A DNA stretch of 64,000 nt from Tretioscincus oriximinensis (GCA_022410635.1 JAJVDF010000164.1:62001-126000), one strand, 5' to 3'. Shown: positions 28,801 through 38,259, numbered from the stretch's first letter. Made by a program: numbers and translations. The notes: generated by a model from the letters alone, not told the origin.

Positions 28801-31800
28801 ACTATTCTTCTCTAAATAATATATTCCCATTATACAGACTACCATGAGCTGACATATTACACTCAGACTTACAAAAATAATGCAACAGAATCCCACAGGC
28901 TGTAACATTCAATATAGCAAGTTCAGCTGCTATTCCTAGTCTTGCTTCAACTTTATCCAATTTTCAACTGTGACTAACTTGTCACATAATTTACCATCTT
29001 TCGCAGAATAATGAACCATCTAGTTAGTCCTGTGAAACTTCTTACAATATTTAACATCATCCCATTTTTCTTCCAATAATATCAGAGCACAAAATACAAC
29101 TGAAAATGACCTAGTCAAAAATATTTGGAAATTATATGCTGACTCGTACTTTAGGATGGCCATNTATATTTACTACTTTTTAGTGTTTCTATGATTCCAT
29201 GTTTCTATTGTCAGCTGCACTTAATACTCACATAAAATATGAGGGTGCTTTCCAAAACATGTACTTTTTACATATCTAAGAGTAGTAGCATGTGTGTATG
29301 TGATAATTTCATATTAACAAAGAACTTAAGACCTTTCTGCTGTTTACCACTGTAATTCCACCAAATTAAAGCAAGTACCAGTAGTTTAACTCTTAGTTTA
29401 CCAACCCATTAATACCAAGGCAATATAATAGCATTTATGGTACAAAATCCATAAAGTCCACTTCTGATATCTGGCACCAAAGAACTTTACTTTTAACCAT
29501 AAACTGCAATGCCATGGTACCCCAAACCAATCTTCCTGAGGTATCTGGTCAACATGGTCTAACAGGAAGACCTGACTATCAACAAACTGAAAGAAAATAA
29601 AGGTGTAAAAAAGCCTTTTGCCTAGTTATTCAACCCTAGTTATTTACGNAAGTAAAAATGTCAGGAATCCCCCAATTGTCCAAGTTACAACAGTGCCTGC
29701 AGCTACTTGTCAGTCACTCTCCATTTATCAAGTTTTCTGCAGTTTTGATCCTGTGTAAACAATAAAANGAAACTTTGCCATATAGCAGTTTTCTTAGCAC
29801 AAATTTACTTAGAGAGTAAATTTTATTTTCCCTTGCTTAATTTTGAAAACTTTCTCCAATGTACTTTGGCCTCTGTGGCACCTATGTATTGTAGTACTAA
29901 AACAAGACTCCTATGGGTCCTTTATCCCCTGTTTTGGCTTGCATAACAGGTATTACTGCTTGCAGGTGGTTTGTGGGATCTAAAGCACAACAAGGAACAA
30001 TTATATGCATTTTTGTGGTAACTCAGAACAACTATACAAAATTCTCCATTTTTTTGACAGACAAATGGAAAATTTTGCCCTTTGAAAGTAGTTTATTTGT
30101 GCTTTGATTCAACCTTACATTGAGAATTTCCTCCCAACTTATTTGAATTTTTCTTGATAGACTGATGAATATATCAATTTTCATTGCTTGAAATTCACAG
30201 AAATCCAACTAATTTAGTTAAAGACTAATAGAGCAAAAAGCTTCTGCCACCTACTTTTCTACTGTTAGTCTCTAAGTGCTAATAGCCCCATTGCTGGACC
30301 TTCTACTAGACTGACATGGCCATTTTTCTAAAAAAAAGTGTTAAGATATTTTAATCATTTTACTTCCAAATATAGTCAAAATGTGAGATATTTTTATTTA
30401 CATTTCTATATCGTCCTATGCCCGAAGGTCTCAGAACGGTTAACAATAAAAACCAAATAATGTTATAATATATAATGTTATAAAAATCATTTACTCATTC
30501 AAATTTGTCAACTAAGAGCATGGATAAATAAAATCAATATGTAAGAAATGGAAATCATGGTATCATAGAAAGAGAGCTTTAAACCACCATTTCCTAATTC
30601 CATGGTTCTAAACCTAACATATTTTAAAAATAAAAAAATACTCATACATTTAATGGCACACTTTTTAATATATTTTACAAGAGATACACAGAATGTGTGA
30701 CTTAACTGCTGTTAATCCTCAAACTATTGCCAAATTCCAAAGAATTATGTTTCCAAGGTAGAGCGCCTGACTTCTAGCAGAGTNTGAGAATTTGACTCAT
30801 TCCCATGAAGTGATCAAAGAATATAAGCACTTAATAATTTGATAGCTTCTCACAAAATAAATTTTACACATATAATTAAGTTCTCCAAGATTTTTCATTC
30901 AAACTGAAACAAAAATTGAAATCAATGAAAATAGTCTTGTCATTCAGAATAGACCCAAACCATTTATTTATCAAGGATAAGTAGAGGTACAATTAAAGCC
31001 ATATTGGAGGGAACTAGATTTCCTCAGGTACCATGCTGACAAAACCCAAAATATTTGTTTAAATAAAGCAAGGCACATCTGGCATGGAAACAGACACTTT
31101 TTTAAAAAAATATATCCTGGTTAAAAATACTATTACTTAGAACAAAGATACTTTTTATAGTACCCAAACAAGATTTGGAAAAGAAAACAACCAAACAATT
31201 CTAACATTTTAGTTGGAAGAGTACGAATAGAAGAGATGAATATTTCAACTGAAACAAATAAGAGCTGAAGTATTCATCTCTGATTGGAGTATGTTCTGAT
31301 ACATTCATTCCTGCACTTAAGAACTGGTAGACAACTTCAAAAATCAACTGAAAAACAGAAAACATAAAATACAAGAATGTTCTGGTAGTTCAAGTGGTAA
31401 CATTTGCTATTCTTTATAAGGTATAAATGTAGATGACTACTTGCAATTGCTGCCTTGTAAAAATAGGATGAAAAAAGCATTCTATTTTTTCAACCTTTTT
31501 CTCTAGTTGTAATATACAAGCTTTAGTGAGAGTCTTAGTACAAAATGAAGTCTCAAACCATTTTTTCTTTGGGCCTTCATTTAGAATGCCTGAATACCTA
31601 GAATAGTTTGGAGGTTCACATTTTTCAGACAGAGTTACATGCTTCAGNGCTCAAATCCAAAAACTTTGTTATTCCTATTTATTAGGAGGAACATGTCCCA
31701 AAGCTATCTTTCACTTTGCATGTGTTTTAAGGGTCTTGAATTTCTGCTACTCTAAATATATTCCACATTGTACTTGTGCATCTTCTAAACCAGTGCTGTG

Positions 31801-34800
31801 AACTCTTAGTCTACCCTTTTTAAAGGTTACCCACAGTGTGTAGTAGACTCCATGTTGTTTTATATAGAGAGGATAATATTTTCTGGATAACAGCAGTTTA
31901 TAATTTAAATGAAAGTTGTTTATAATATAAATGAAAGCTGAAAAAAAACCTAATCAGATTTCTACAGATTTTCGAGGCAACTAGAATAAAATCAAAGACA
32001 AAGATATAAAGAATATATATTCAATGAATATATGAATAAAGCTTTGGCAATATGTAAAATGTTATCTTAAATCACTAATTATACAAGATTATAGCATAAT
32101 TGAAAAAATGTCCTATATAGCTGTTTTTGAATTCTATTTAACACAAATTAAAACACATATACATTCTGCTTGCCCAAAAAAGAAGAAAATTCCACAAGTA
32201 GAAAATGATGTATTGTACAGGTTCACATAATTTCAGACCTACAGATCAAATACATCTTAGGTGACCCAAGGCCACCTTTCTATTGAACACTACTCCAGGA
32301 CAATAACCCAACTATAAACTGTTCCTTTTGTCATCCATTTCTTGTCAGAAAGCTGAAGTACCTCTTGAGTATAGGCTAAGAAAAATTACATTATAGAATC
32401 TGTGCTTTTTTCACTCATTTTTTGTATCATTAGTATTTGCTTCTGGAAATCTTTTAGTATATACCACTCCCAAGGACCCAAATTCTTATTTCCTGAAAAA
32501 CTGAAATACTATAGCCAGCAATGTACTATAGTTTCCCATTTGGCATTAACAAGTTCAACCAACATTCCATGTAAGTGAAATGGTTACCCATCTGAATATG
32601 TTCTTAAATACCACAAATACAAAATTGCTTTTGAAGAAGGGGGGAAAGTGTTGACAGGTTACAAAATAAATCATCAAAAGAATAAACTTTTAAGAATATA
32701 AGAACATAAAAAGAGCCATACTGGATCAGGCCAGAGCCCATCTAGATCAGCATTCTGGGCAGCCTGAACAGAGAAAAGCAAAATATGCACCTGTTCATGA
32801 CTCCCTGCAAATGGTATTTCAGGAGTCCTGCCTGTTGTTCCATCCTGGAGGCAACATCCAGACATCNATCCTAGTACCCATTTATACCCTTGGTGCCCAT
32901 AAATCTGTCTAGTACTGTCCTGAAGCTGTCCAAGCTGTTAGCTACCACCACATCTTCAGGAAGTAAATTCCACAGGCCAATAACCCTCTGGGTGAAAAAA
33001 TACTTTCCTTTGTCTGTTCTCACTTTTCTGCCCATCAGTTTTAAGGAGTGCCCTCTGGTCCTATTGTTGTGTGATAGAGAAAACATTTTTCTCTATTCAC
33101 CCTATCCATCCCATGCATGATTTTGTACACTTCAATCAGATCACTTCTCAAACGTCGCCTTTCGAGGCTGAAGAGGCCCAGACGTTGCAGCCTGACTTCA
33201 TAAGGGAGATGCTCCAGACCCTTGATCATTCTAGTTGCCCTTTTCTGCACCTTCTCTAGTTCCACAATATCCTTCTTGAGATGTGGTGACCAGAATTGAA
33301 CACAGTATTCCAAATGTGGCCTCACCACAGATTTATAAAAAGGCAAAACAACATTTGCTGACTTGTTTTCGATTCCTTTCCTAATTATCCCCAACATGGA
33401 ATTTGCCTTTTTTGCTGCTGCTACACACTGGGTTGACATCTTCATCGAATTGTTCACCAACACCCCAAGATCCTTTTCTTGCTCCATTACAGAAAGCTTG
33501 GTTCCCATCAGGTGGTAGNAGTAGTTGGGGTTCTTTGCCCCAACATGCATGACCTTGCACTTGTTTAAATTGAAGTGCATTTGCCACTTTGATGCCCACT
33601 CACCCAATTTCAATAGATCACTCTGGAGTGGCCTACAATCATTTTCAGTTTTCATTATCCTGAACAGTTTAGTGTCATCAGCGAACTTGGCTACTTCACT
33701 ATTCACCTCGGCATCCAGATCTTTTATGAATATAATGAAAAGCAAAGGACCCAGTATGGACTCCTGGGGTATTCCACTTCTTACCTCTTTCCACTCAGAG
33801 AACTGTCCATTTATTACTACCCTTTTAGCCAGTTTCCAATCTAGGACAAAGTCTGTCCTCTTATACCATGAGTGAGTCTTTTTAGGAGTCTTTGATGAGG
33901 GGCTTTATCAAAAGCCTTCTGAAAATCTAGATAGACAACTGGATCCTTTTTATCTACATGTTTGTTAACACTCTCAAAGAATTCTAGCAAGTTAGTAAGG
34001 CATGATTTACCTTTGCAGAAGCCATGCTGAATTTTATTCAACAATCCATGCTTCTCCACGTGTTTAGTAATTTTGTCCTTAATCATGGTTTCGAACACTT
34101 TAACTGGCACTGATATTAAATTGATGGGTCTATAATTTCCGGGATCACCCCGGGATCCTTTTTTGAAGATTGGTGTTATGTTAGCTACCCTTCAATCTAC
34201 TGGTACAATGTCTGATCTTTAAGAATTCTTGGGTGAATATCGTCTGGCTCTGGCTTAATTAANGTTCAGCTTATTAAGGCTAGCAAGGACCTCCTCCCTT
34301 GTTATCTCTATCCAGTTTAATTCCTCTGGTGTTCTTCCTGAGAAGACTAAATCCTGAAAAGGGTAAATTCCCTTTGTCTTCTTCAGTGAAAACTGAAGTA
34401 AAAAAATCATTTAACCTCTCTGCAATCTCCACGTCCTCCTGGATTATGCACTTTTGTCTATTGCTATCTGGTGGTCTGACTGCTTTCCTGTTAGGATTCT
34501 TATTTCTGATGTATTTGAAAAAGTCCTTATTATTTCTTTTAATATTCTTTGCAACGTGCTCCTCAAAGTTTTTCTTCACATCCCTGACTACCACCTTGCA
34601 TTTGGTTTGCCACAGTTTGTGCTCCTCACTAGGATAAGCCTTCCACGTTTTAAATGAGTTTCTTTTCAATCTAATGACTTCCCTTACTGCAGAGGTAAGC
34701 CATATAGGTGACTTCTTGGACTTGGCAGAACCCTTTCTTCTCTTGGGAATGCATTTTATTTGAGCTTCCAATATTGTATTTACAAACAATTTCCACGCTT

Positions 34801-37189
34801 TTTGAAGGGACTGAACTTTTCTCACTTTCCCTTTTAATTTTCTTTTTACCATTTTCCTCATTTGGGGAAAGGTTCTGTGTTAGAACTACTTGACAATTTT
34901 CTGTTCACGTTCAAGTTGAAAGTTATTGCATTGTGGTCACTGTTTCCTATGGGATCAGTCAGTTACATCTCGTATCAGGTCCTGTTCATTACTTATGACT
35001 AAATCCAGGATTCCCTTGCCCCTGGTTTGTTCTAAAACCACCTACTCTAGGAAGCAATCAGTTAGCATGTCTAATAATTTTATTTATTTTGCATGAGTTG
35101 AACAAGAGTTTGCCCAATCAATGTGTGGATAATTAAAAAGCACTTTATGTGATACAGAGTTTTAGAATTGTACAACTAAAATATCAATTTCAGAGAAATA
35201 GCCGTGTTAGTCTAGCAGAAAGTCCAGCAAAGGAGCTAGCAGCACTTTGAGACTAACTTGAGAAAAGTGGTTGGCATAAGCTTTCGTAGACAGGTCTACG
35301 AAAGCTTATGCCAACCACTTTTCTCAAGTTAGTCTCAAAGTGCTGCTAGCTCCTTTGTTGAACTAAAATATCAACATTTCATATGCATAGTGTTTTTTTT
35401 TCTGAGACAGTAGCCTTTATCTTTCCATCTTTGAAGCAAAGATGACTAACAGGCATTTAAACATAATTAAATACAAGAATTATAATTAACATCCTTTTGC
35501 AATCCATACTATTTTATAATATTTTTGGTTGGAAAGCTAAAAATTGGTGCTATCCTTTTTCTTGCCATGAAATCTAATATTTTCAGATAAGACTTTAAAT
35601 CCATTGAGTAACTTATTGTATCTGTTCAGTGTTATCCCAAATTCTACTACTTAAAAAGTATAGTTGAAAAGACAGCTGGGGTTTATGATCAGCTAAATAT
35701 GTCCAAACAGTAGGCACTACTAATAGTGTTCAAACTCTTGGGATGTTAAGATTATGAAATAATAACAAATTGAGAGCCTTCTTGTAGTTATGCAGCCATT
35801 TTAGGTGTTAGAAACTGTGTCATGTATGAAGGAATTCTCTATAGTTTCTCTCTCNCACACACACTTTTAAATGAACATCATCTCTAAGTAATTCTCAACA
35901 TCTGATTAAAACATTTTTGTTAATCCAGATCTTTGATTCTTGCTTTTATTATGTGCTGTGATCCATCCTGAGACCTTCTGGTGAAGATGGTATACAGAGG
36001 TTATAAATATTTCTAAAAAGAATCTTGCTCCTGATTTATTTTATGGTTTTTAAAATGCCTGATTAATTTTCTAATTCAGGCTAACTACAAATTTTGTGGA
36101 TACTTAAGATCCACGGTAGGAATTAAAGCCCAAGTTATAGTGAGAAATNACTGGTACCATCCTGGAAAATAACAATGGCAAACCATTTTCATACCTTTCT
36201 CAAACTTCACGAATGATAACGTTTCTGAAGTTTCTNCTTGAAGTCTTAGAATTACATAGAATTGTACAATAGTCTTAGAATTCTAAACAGTCAACGAACA
36301 ATATTGTCTAATTTAAAGCTTTTCATGGAATACTGAGAGAAGGAGCAGAGAGATATTTAAAAATTCTCCTTTTTATAAAGTGAGCAGCATTATGAAGACA
36401 GGACAAAACACATATATAGATTCATATTTATTAACAAGAGCAAGGAATCAAATGCTTCCAAGTTTGGTATAAAAATATTATTTTTGTAACAATCACTTCT
36501 ATTCTGGCACTCTCAAGAGAATCTTCTAAACACAGCAAATAATTGGAGAAGAACAGAAATGCTCGTGCTTCTGCCATCAGATGCAGTGATTCATATCCTG
36601 TTGTTGGAGCCAATTATCTTACTACTAATAATAATAATGGGTACTCCTGTTACTGAAGCATCTTGATTCCACGAATCAATAAGGAAAAACTGACGGTTAG
36701 CTCCATGGCAACNCACAGCCCGATCTTGCATAGGAGGCAACATATTCGTTTCTATCTAAACTTAATTATAAGTAGATGAACTGCTGCTTTCTCCCAAAGC
36801 CCCAGGGAGGAGGCAGCCTCTCAGAGAGACAGCAGATATTCCAGGCGAAAACCCCTCTAGTTGGATTGGTGGTGCTTGGGCTCATTCACATCCTGAGGTC
36901 GCCACCCTGCCACAGGAGTCCCAGCCCAGCCCCTCGTGGCCTGTCGCCATCGCACACCCAACAGGAACTTGAGGCCAAGCTGCCCCTCTGCTCTCGGTGA
37001 GCCGCACACTGGAAAGCCCCGCCGGGGAGACGGAGAGGCTCAAGCTGCCACGTACCCCGGCGGCTGCCTGGCTGGCCAGGATCCGTCCGGCCCCCCATCC
37101 CCACGCCAGGCCCCCGCCCTCCGCACCTGAAACTGAAGCAGCTTTTCCGTCTGCTCCGACGACAGCTCCCGCTCCTCTGAAGCCGCCAT
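13680..37189 (-). CDS. FAF2: FAF2 (UBXD8/ETEA): p97/VCP adaptor of ER and lipid droplets, complete
   Basis: Eleven minus-strand exons join into 445 codons plus stop, the length I recall for human: 37127-37189, 24302-24370, 23163-23297, 22194-22270, 21733-21871, 21330-21415, 21147-21238, 18330-18507, 16816-16987, 16101-16244, 13680-13862. Every junction keeps frame. Order: UBA (about 10-48, binds ubiquitin), hydrophobic hairpin (about 90-115, inserts in the ER/lipid-droplet leaflet), UAS thioredoxin-like region (about 120-277, binds unsaturated fatty acids), charged coiled coil (about 280-350) and UBX (about 357-440) with the p97-binding FPR at 407-409. Known role: brings VCP to ER-associated degradation and regulates lipid-droplet turnover. 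Intron 3 is GC-AG. Intron 1 is 12.8 kb and repeat-rich. It is convergent with RNF44 and divergent from CLTB. Confidence 0.97.
15331..15555 (-). repeat. Near full-length tRNA-derived SINE (minus)
   Basis: On the minus strand it opens AGCCAGTTTGGTGTAGTTGT (box A region), then GGTTTGATTCCCC (box B region), AACTCTCTCAGCCCC and CTGTTGTGCAGAAAG. It ends in a LINE-like tail ATAGGGTGGGATATAAGTAT AAATAAATAATAA. It lies in FAF2 intron 10. Confidence 0.85.
16101..16244 (-). CDS. FAF2: FAF2 exon 10 (end of coiled coil, start of UBX)
   Basis: Residues 338-385, phase 0 at both ends, acceptor CTCTACAG and donor GTAAGG. It encodes LQEEKERK, the acidic-proline linker CLPPEPHPDDPES and the first UBX strands (VKIVFKMPNDSRVERRF). 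Confidence 0.96.
16816..16987 (-). CDS. FAF2: FAF2 exon 9 (charged coiled coil)
   Basis: Residues 280-337. Nearly all residues are charged or Gln: EERNQTQVLRQQQDEAYLAS, then KE/RK runs and EEEVQQQKLAEER. Acceptor TTGATAG, donor CGG/GTGAGA. The long helix links the UAS region to UBX. Confidence 0.96.
17249..17640. mobile_element. Unclassified retroelement fragment with foldback-prone end
   Basis: Positions 17249-17327 are identical over 79 bp to 35221-35299. The end carries the short palindrome GTAGACAGGTCTAC. Read on the minus strand, an open stretch near 17.5-17.63 kb gives EYIHKFQAINKGLNRDNG then FLANYIF, which looks like remnant retroelement coding. I cannot place it in a family; a Penelope-like element is one possibility. 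It lies in FAF2 intron 8. Confidence 0.55.
18330..18507 (-). CDS. FAF2: FAF2 exon 8 (second half of UAS domain)
   Basis: Residues 221-279 plus two bases of 280. It includes NTYPFLAMIMLKDRRMTVVG and LEGLIQPDDLINQL. Donor AAAG/GTAATC, acceptor ATCTCAG. Confidence 0.96.
18995..19510 (-). mobile_element. L2-type LINE, 3' end (minus)
   Basis: It opens with the complement of the LINE tail (TTATTTATTTATTTACATTT, CTGAAGGTCTCAGGGTGGTT). It then shows CATAGTCTGGGGGTTGCTAC, GAGGCCTCCCCTGCAGATCT, GGCAACCAGTGCAGTTCTTG and CCACCTACAGCTTCTGAACC, the antisense of the widespread squamate L2 3' region. It continues at 20.5 kb after later insertions. Confidence 0.75.
19858..20055 (-). repeat. tRNA-derived SINE (minus) inserted in the L2 LINE
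   Basis: The SINE body order is visible on the minus strand: GGTCACCCAGCTGG context, TTGGGCAATTCACAG, AACTCTCACAGC, TTGTTGTAGAGGAAGC and a TAAATAAACATTATTATG tail. The 5' tRNA part is degraded. Confidence 0.75.
20363..20440. repeat. Imperfect (ATC/ATT)n trinucleotide tract
   Basis: Interrupted triplet array; on the minus strand it would read as N/D/S-rich protein, an artefact. Confidence 0.8.
20510..20890 (-). mobile_element. L2-type LINE, reverse-transcriptase region (minus), continuation
   Basis: TGTCATCAGGCAGGTTGATG, GATGCTGAACAGCACAGG, ACCATAGTCAACAATATCAA and AGATCATTCACCTGGGGA follow the antisense order of the L2 reverse-transcriptase region upstream of the part at 19.0-19.5 kb. It is broken by many stops and small gaps. 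Confidence 0.65.
21147..21238 (-). CDS. FAF2: FAF2 exon 7 (UAS domain)
   Basis: Residues 190-220 (NTLCAPDVISLINTRMLFW, then ACSTNKPEGYR) with split codons at both ends. Acceptor CTCTACAG, donor GAG/GTAAAT. Intron 6 before it is only 91 bp. Confidence 0.96.
21330..21415 (-). CDS. FAF2: FAF2 exon 6 (UAS domain, thioredoxin-like core)
   Basis: Residues 162-189 (ALNDAKRELRFLLVYLHGDD and HQDTDEFC). Acceptor CCCTTAAG, donor TCG/GTAGGT. Confidence 0.96.
21555..21625 (-). repeat. L2-type LINE tail fragment (minus)
   Basis: GATATTTATTTATTTTAGAA followed by CCCTTTCCCAATAGGTCCCA GGGGG resembles the tails at 19.0 kb and 30.4 kb, in FAF2 intron 5. Confidence 0.45.
21733..21871 (-). CDS. FAF2: FAF2 exon 5 (after membrane hairpin, start of UAS)
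   Basis: Residues 115-161: FALRFIRPDPRSRVTDPVGD, then IVSF...FEEKYG and HPVFYQGTYSQ. Acceptor TTGCCTAG, donor CAG/GTTGGT (weak at +3). Confidence 0.96.
22194..22270 (-). CDS. FAF2: FAF2 exon 4 (membrane hairpin)
   Basis: Residues 90-114: GLLGWGYYLIMLPFRFTYYT then LLDIF. This is the hydrophobic hairpin that inserts into the cytosolic leaflet of the ER or the lipid-droplet surface. It is preceded by TTGTTTCAG, the acceptor of the GC-AG intron. Confidence 0.96.
22314..22500 (-). repeat. CR1 LINE 3'-end fragment (minus)
   Basis: TCATAAGAACATAAGAAGAG, GCCATGCTGAATCGG, AGCCCAACTAGACCAGCATT and GCACCTGGGCAGTCTGAA are present, as at 8.25 kb and 32.7 kb. It lies in FAF2 intron 3. Confidence 0.8.
23023..23115 (-). 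repeat. CR1-like LINE 3' end, different subfamily (minus)
   Basis: ATAGAACCATAGAATTGGAA, GGGACCTCCAAGATCATTGG and GTCCAACCTCCTGCTCAATG are the classic antisense start of amniote CR1 tails. It lies 50 bp from FAF2 exon 3. Confidence 0.75.
23163..23297 (-). CDS. FAF2: FAF2 exon 3 (end of UBA, Pro-rich linker)
   Basis: Residues 45-89: AAVQDRLNEQ completes the UBA helix, then EGVPSVFNPPPSRPLQVN and DHRIYSYVVSRPQPR. The donor is AAGG/GCAAGT, a GC donor. The phase-0 exon end is fixed by exon 4 starting GGC TTG TTG. Confidence 0.96.
24302..24370 (-). CDS. FAF2: FAF2 exon 2 (UBA domain)
   Basis: Residues 22-44: DLTGIESMDQCRHTLEQHNW then NIE, phase 0 at both ends. Donor GAG/GTACTA, acceptor CCCCCAG. 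Confidence 0.96.
25350..25540. repeat. Two L2-type LINE tails in tail-to-tail inverted arrangement
   Basis: The left copy ends GTGACTCATCCTGGGACC ... TTTTTATTTAATTAATTAAT. About 54-bp arms, 25420-25473 and 25483-25536, are imperfect reverse complements around a 9-base loop. It lies in FAF2 intron 1. Confidence 0.7.
27600..27810. repeat. GC-rich interspersed stretch of unknown type in FAF2 intron 1
   Basis: An abrupt GC-rich block (GGAAATGCGGCGGAGGGAGC, GCATCTTCAGCCAGGAGGGA) in an AT-rich intron, directly before the inverted-repeat element at 27.8 kb. I do not recognise it. Confidence 0.35.
27815..28377. mobile_element. DNA-transposon-like element with terminal inverted repeats and GC-rich middle
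   Basis: The left end TACCCATATATACTCGAATA TAAG and the complement of the right end, GGTACTGTATATANTCAAGT ATAAG, form about 25-bp inverted termini. Internal CGAATATAAGCTGAGGC and CGCGTATAAGCC repeat the terminal motif. The middle is GC-rich and holds no intact ORF. Confidence 0.6.
30215..30340. repeat. Copy of the foldback-prone interspersed family
   Basis: AAAGACTAATAG near the left and CTACTGTTAGTCTCTAAGTG near the right are partly inverted, followed by CTGGACCTTCTACTAGACTG. Compare 1.41 kb and 62.6 kb. Confidence 0.45.
30388..30455 (-). repeat. L2-type LINE tail (minus)
   Basis: TTTTATTTACATTTCTATAT, then CGAAGGTCTCAGAACGGTTA ACAATAAAAACC, matches the tail at 19.0 kb almost base for base. 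Confidence 0.7.
32692..35075 (-). mobile_element. CR1 LINE, 5'-truncated, with degenerate reverse-transcriptase ORF2 (minus)
   Basis: The 3' tail starts at 32692 (AAGAATATAAGAACATAAAA on the given strand). Read on the minus strand it gives the C-terminal half of ORF2. At about 34.28-34.86 kb lies a basic region after the endonuclease. At 33.84-34.11 kb are QHGFCKGKSCLTNLLEF and VYLDFQKAFDKAPH. At 33.04-33.75 kb are FADDTKL (catalytic DD of the palm), VRPHLEYCVQFWSPHLKKD and EKVQKRATRMI. Frame shifts, a stop-rich stretch near 34.1-34.28 kb and Ns break the ORF, so it is dead. It is the longest LINE in the window, in FAF2 intron 1. Most lizard CR1 copies are truncated like this. Confidence 0.9.
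35200..35361. repeat. Near-perfect palindrome of a retroelement end (67-bp arms)
   Basis: Left arm 35225-35291 and right arm 35294-35360 are reverse complements with a 2-base spacer and, by eye, one mismatch (CTG versus TTG near the outer ends). The first 79 bp (35221-35299) are identical to 17249-17327. The 35200-35224 lead-in contains AGCCGTGTTAGTCTAGCAG. It lies 125 bp beyond the CR1 in FAF2 intron 1. Confidence 0.95.
35935..36012 (+). repeat. L2-type LINE 3' tail (plus)
   Basis: TGTGCTGTGATCCATCCTGA, then GACCTTCTGGTGAAGATGG and TTATAAATATTT; the same order occurs at 25.4 kb and 50.7 kb. Confidence 0.55.
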
Positions 37190-37340
37190 TTTCCTGCCGC
37201 CTCTCGTCTGACCCGCAAATCCGTCACTAGCCGGAAATGACGAGCAATGCGTAGAAACTTCCGCCGGCCTACGTACGGGCGGCGCGCCGACGAGGAAGTT
37301 CGTTCGTCAGATTTTTGAAATACGTTCGTCGTCATTTGGG
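36930..37340 (-). promoter_or_regulatory. FAF2: FAF2 CpG-island promoter
   Basis: CpG-dense sequence spans exon 1 and upstream DNA, with no TATA box. On the minus strand AAAATGGCGGC (37182-37192) is a YY1-type element that contains the start codon. ETS-like cores occur at 37231-37238 (CCGGAAAT) and 37257-37263 (ACTTCCG). ATF/CRE half sites TGACG lie at 37238-37242 and, on the other strand, at 37222-37226. This is the usual make-up of a housekeeping promoter; factor binding is inferred. Confidence 0.75.
37127..37189 (-). CDS. FAF2: FAF2 exon 1 (start codon)
   Basis: Residues 1-21, MAASEERELSSEQTEKLLQF then Q. The ATG sits in AAAATGGCGGC within a CpG island, and donor CAG/GTGCGG follows. The N-terminus differs from human at a few positions as I recall it, but the EQTEKLLQFQ core is the same. 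Confidence 0.96.
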
Positions 37341-37374
37341 AGGAGGAGGGGGAGAGGAGGAGGGGGAGAGGAGG

Positions 37375-37564
37375 NNNNNNNNNNNNNNNNNNNNNNNNNN
37401 NNNNNNNNNNNNNNNNNNNNNNNNNNNNNNNNNNNNNNNNNNNNNNNNNNNNNNNNNNNNNNNNNNNNNNNNNNNNNNNNNNNNNNNNNNNNNNNNNNNN
37501 NNNNNNNNNNNNNNNNNNNNNNNNNNNNNNNNNNNNNNNNNNNNNNNNNNNNNNNNNNNNNNNN
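37375..37564. other. Assembly gap (190 N)
   Basis: Run of N after a (GGGAGAGGAGGA)-type purine repeat and before a 126-bp duplicated unit. Predicted proteins crossing it are meaningless. Confidence 0.99.
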
Positions 37565-37777
37565 CATTGCAGGCTCTGTGGCTCTCACCTGCGCGAAGGA
37601 GTCTGTGAAAGGTGAATCCTGCCTTCCAGAGCCCAGGGAAATGGATCCCGGGGGAGGGGGAGGGGGGGAGGACGCGAGGTGAGTCCGGTTCATTGCAGGC
37701 TCTGTGGCTCTCACCTGCGCGAAGGAGTCTGTGAAAGGTGAATCCTGCCTTCCAGAGCCCAGGGAAATGGATCCCGG
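37565..37777. repeat. Tandem duplication, 126-bp unit, 1.7 copies, abutting the gap
   Basis: The 87 bases from 37565 (CATTGCAGGCTCTGTGGCTC ...) recur from 37691 without a visible difference. The units are joined by a GGGGGAGG-rich spacer and GAGTCCGGTT. The array may extend into the gap. Confidence 0.9.
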
Positions 37778-37877
37778 CATGGCTTTAGCACAGGGNTCTT
37801 GCAGCGCTTTAGGGAGCCGCAAGAGGAAGAGAGCCGGCAGTATGAGCTTTTGTAGGCAAGGCCTGAGAGGCATCTGA

Positions 37878-38250
37878 AGAAGCCGGCTTCCCCGAAGCTG
37901 AGGGGCAGAAGGGTGGGACTGACAAGGGCCGGTGTTCTCCCGCCTAGGCTCACTGCTCTGTGGAGGTTACTTCCAGAATAGGTGGTGGCAGTCGCCAGCC
38001 TGGATAACTTTAAGATAGGATTAGGTAAGTTCATGGACACTATGGGTATAATAACCACTAGGGTGGTTTACCTGATACTGCCTCCAGGGGGCAGCAGCAG
38101 TCAGTATTCCTGAATACCGTTTGCAGGAAACGTTTNCCTCCTTCTGCTTTACACTCCCCAGATGCAGCTGGTGGGCCACTGTGTGAGGCAGAACGCTGGA
38201 CCAGATGGGCCCAATTCAGCAGGGCTCCTCGTAGGTTCTTGTATCAGAAC
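37878..38250 (+). repeat. CR1 LINE 3' end (plus)
   Basis: GAGGGGCAGAAGGGTGGGAC, CTCTGTGGAGGTTACTTCCA, ATTAGGTAAGTTCATGGACA and GGACCAGATGGGCCCAATTC run in CR1 order through the end of ORF2 and the tail, with many substitutions. Confidence 0.8.
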
Positions 38251-38259
38251 GTCACCGCT

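Noticed and set aside
33041..33745. Reverse-transcriptase-like ORF as a host gene
   Set aside because: It is part of a broken CR1 LINE with standard 3' tail; annotated as a mobile element.
37307..37873. ORF across the 37.4 kb gap
   Set aside because: Mostly unknown residues and a tandem duplication; no independent support.
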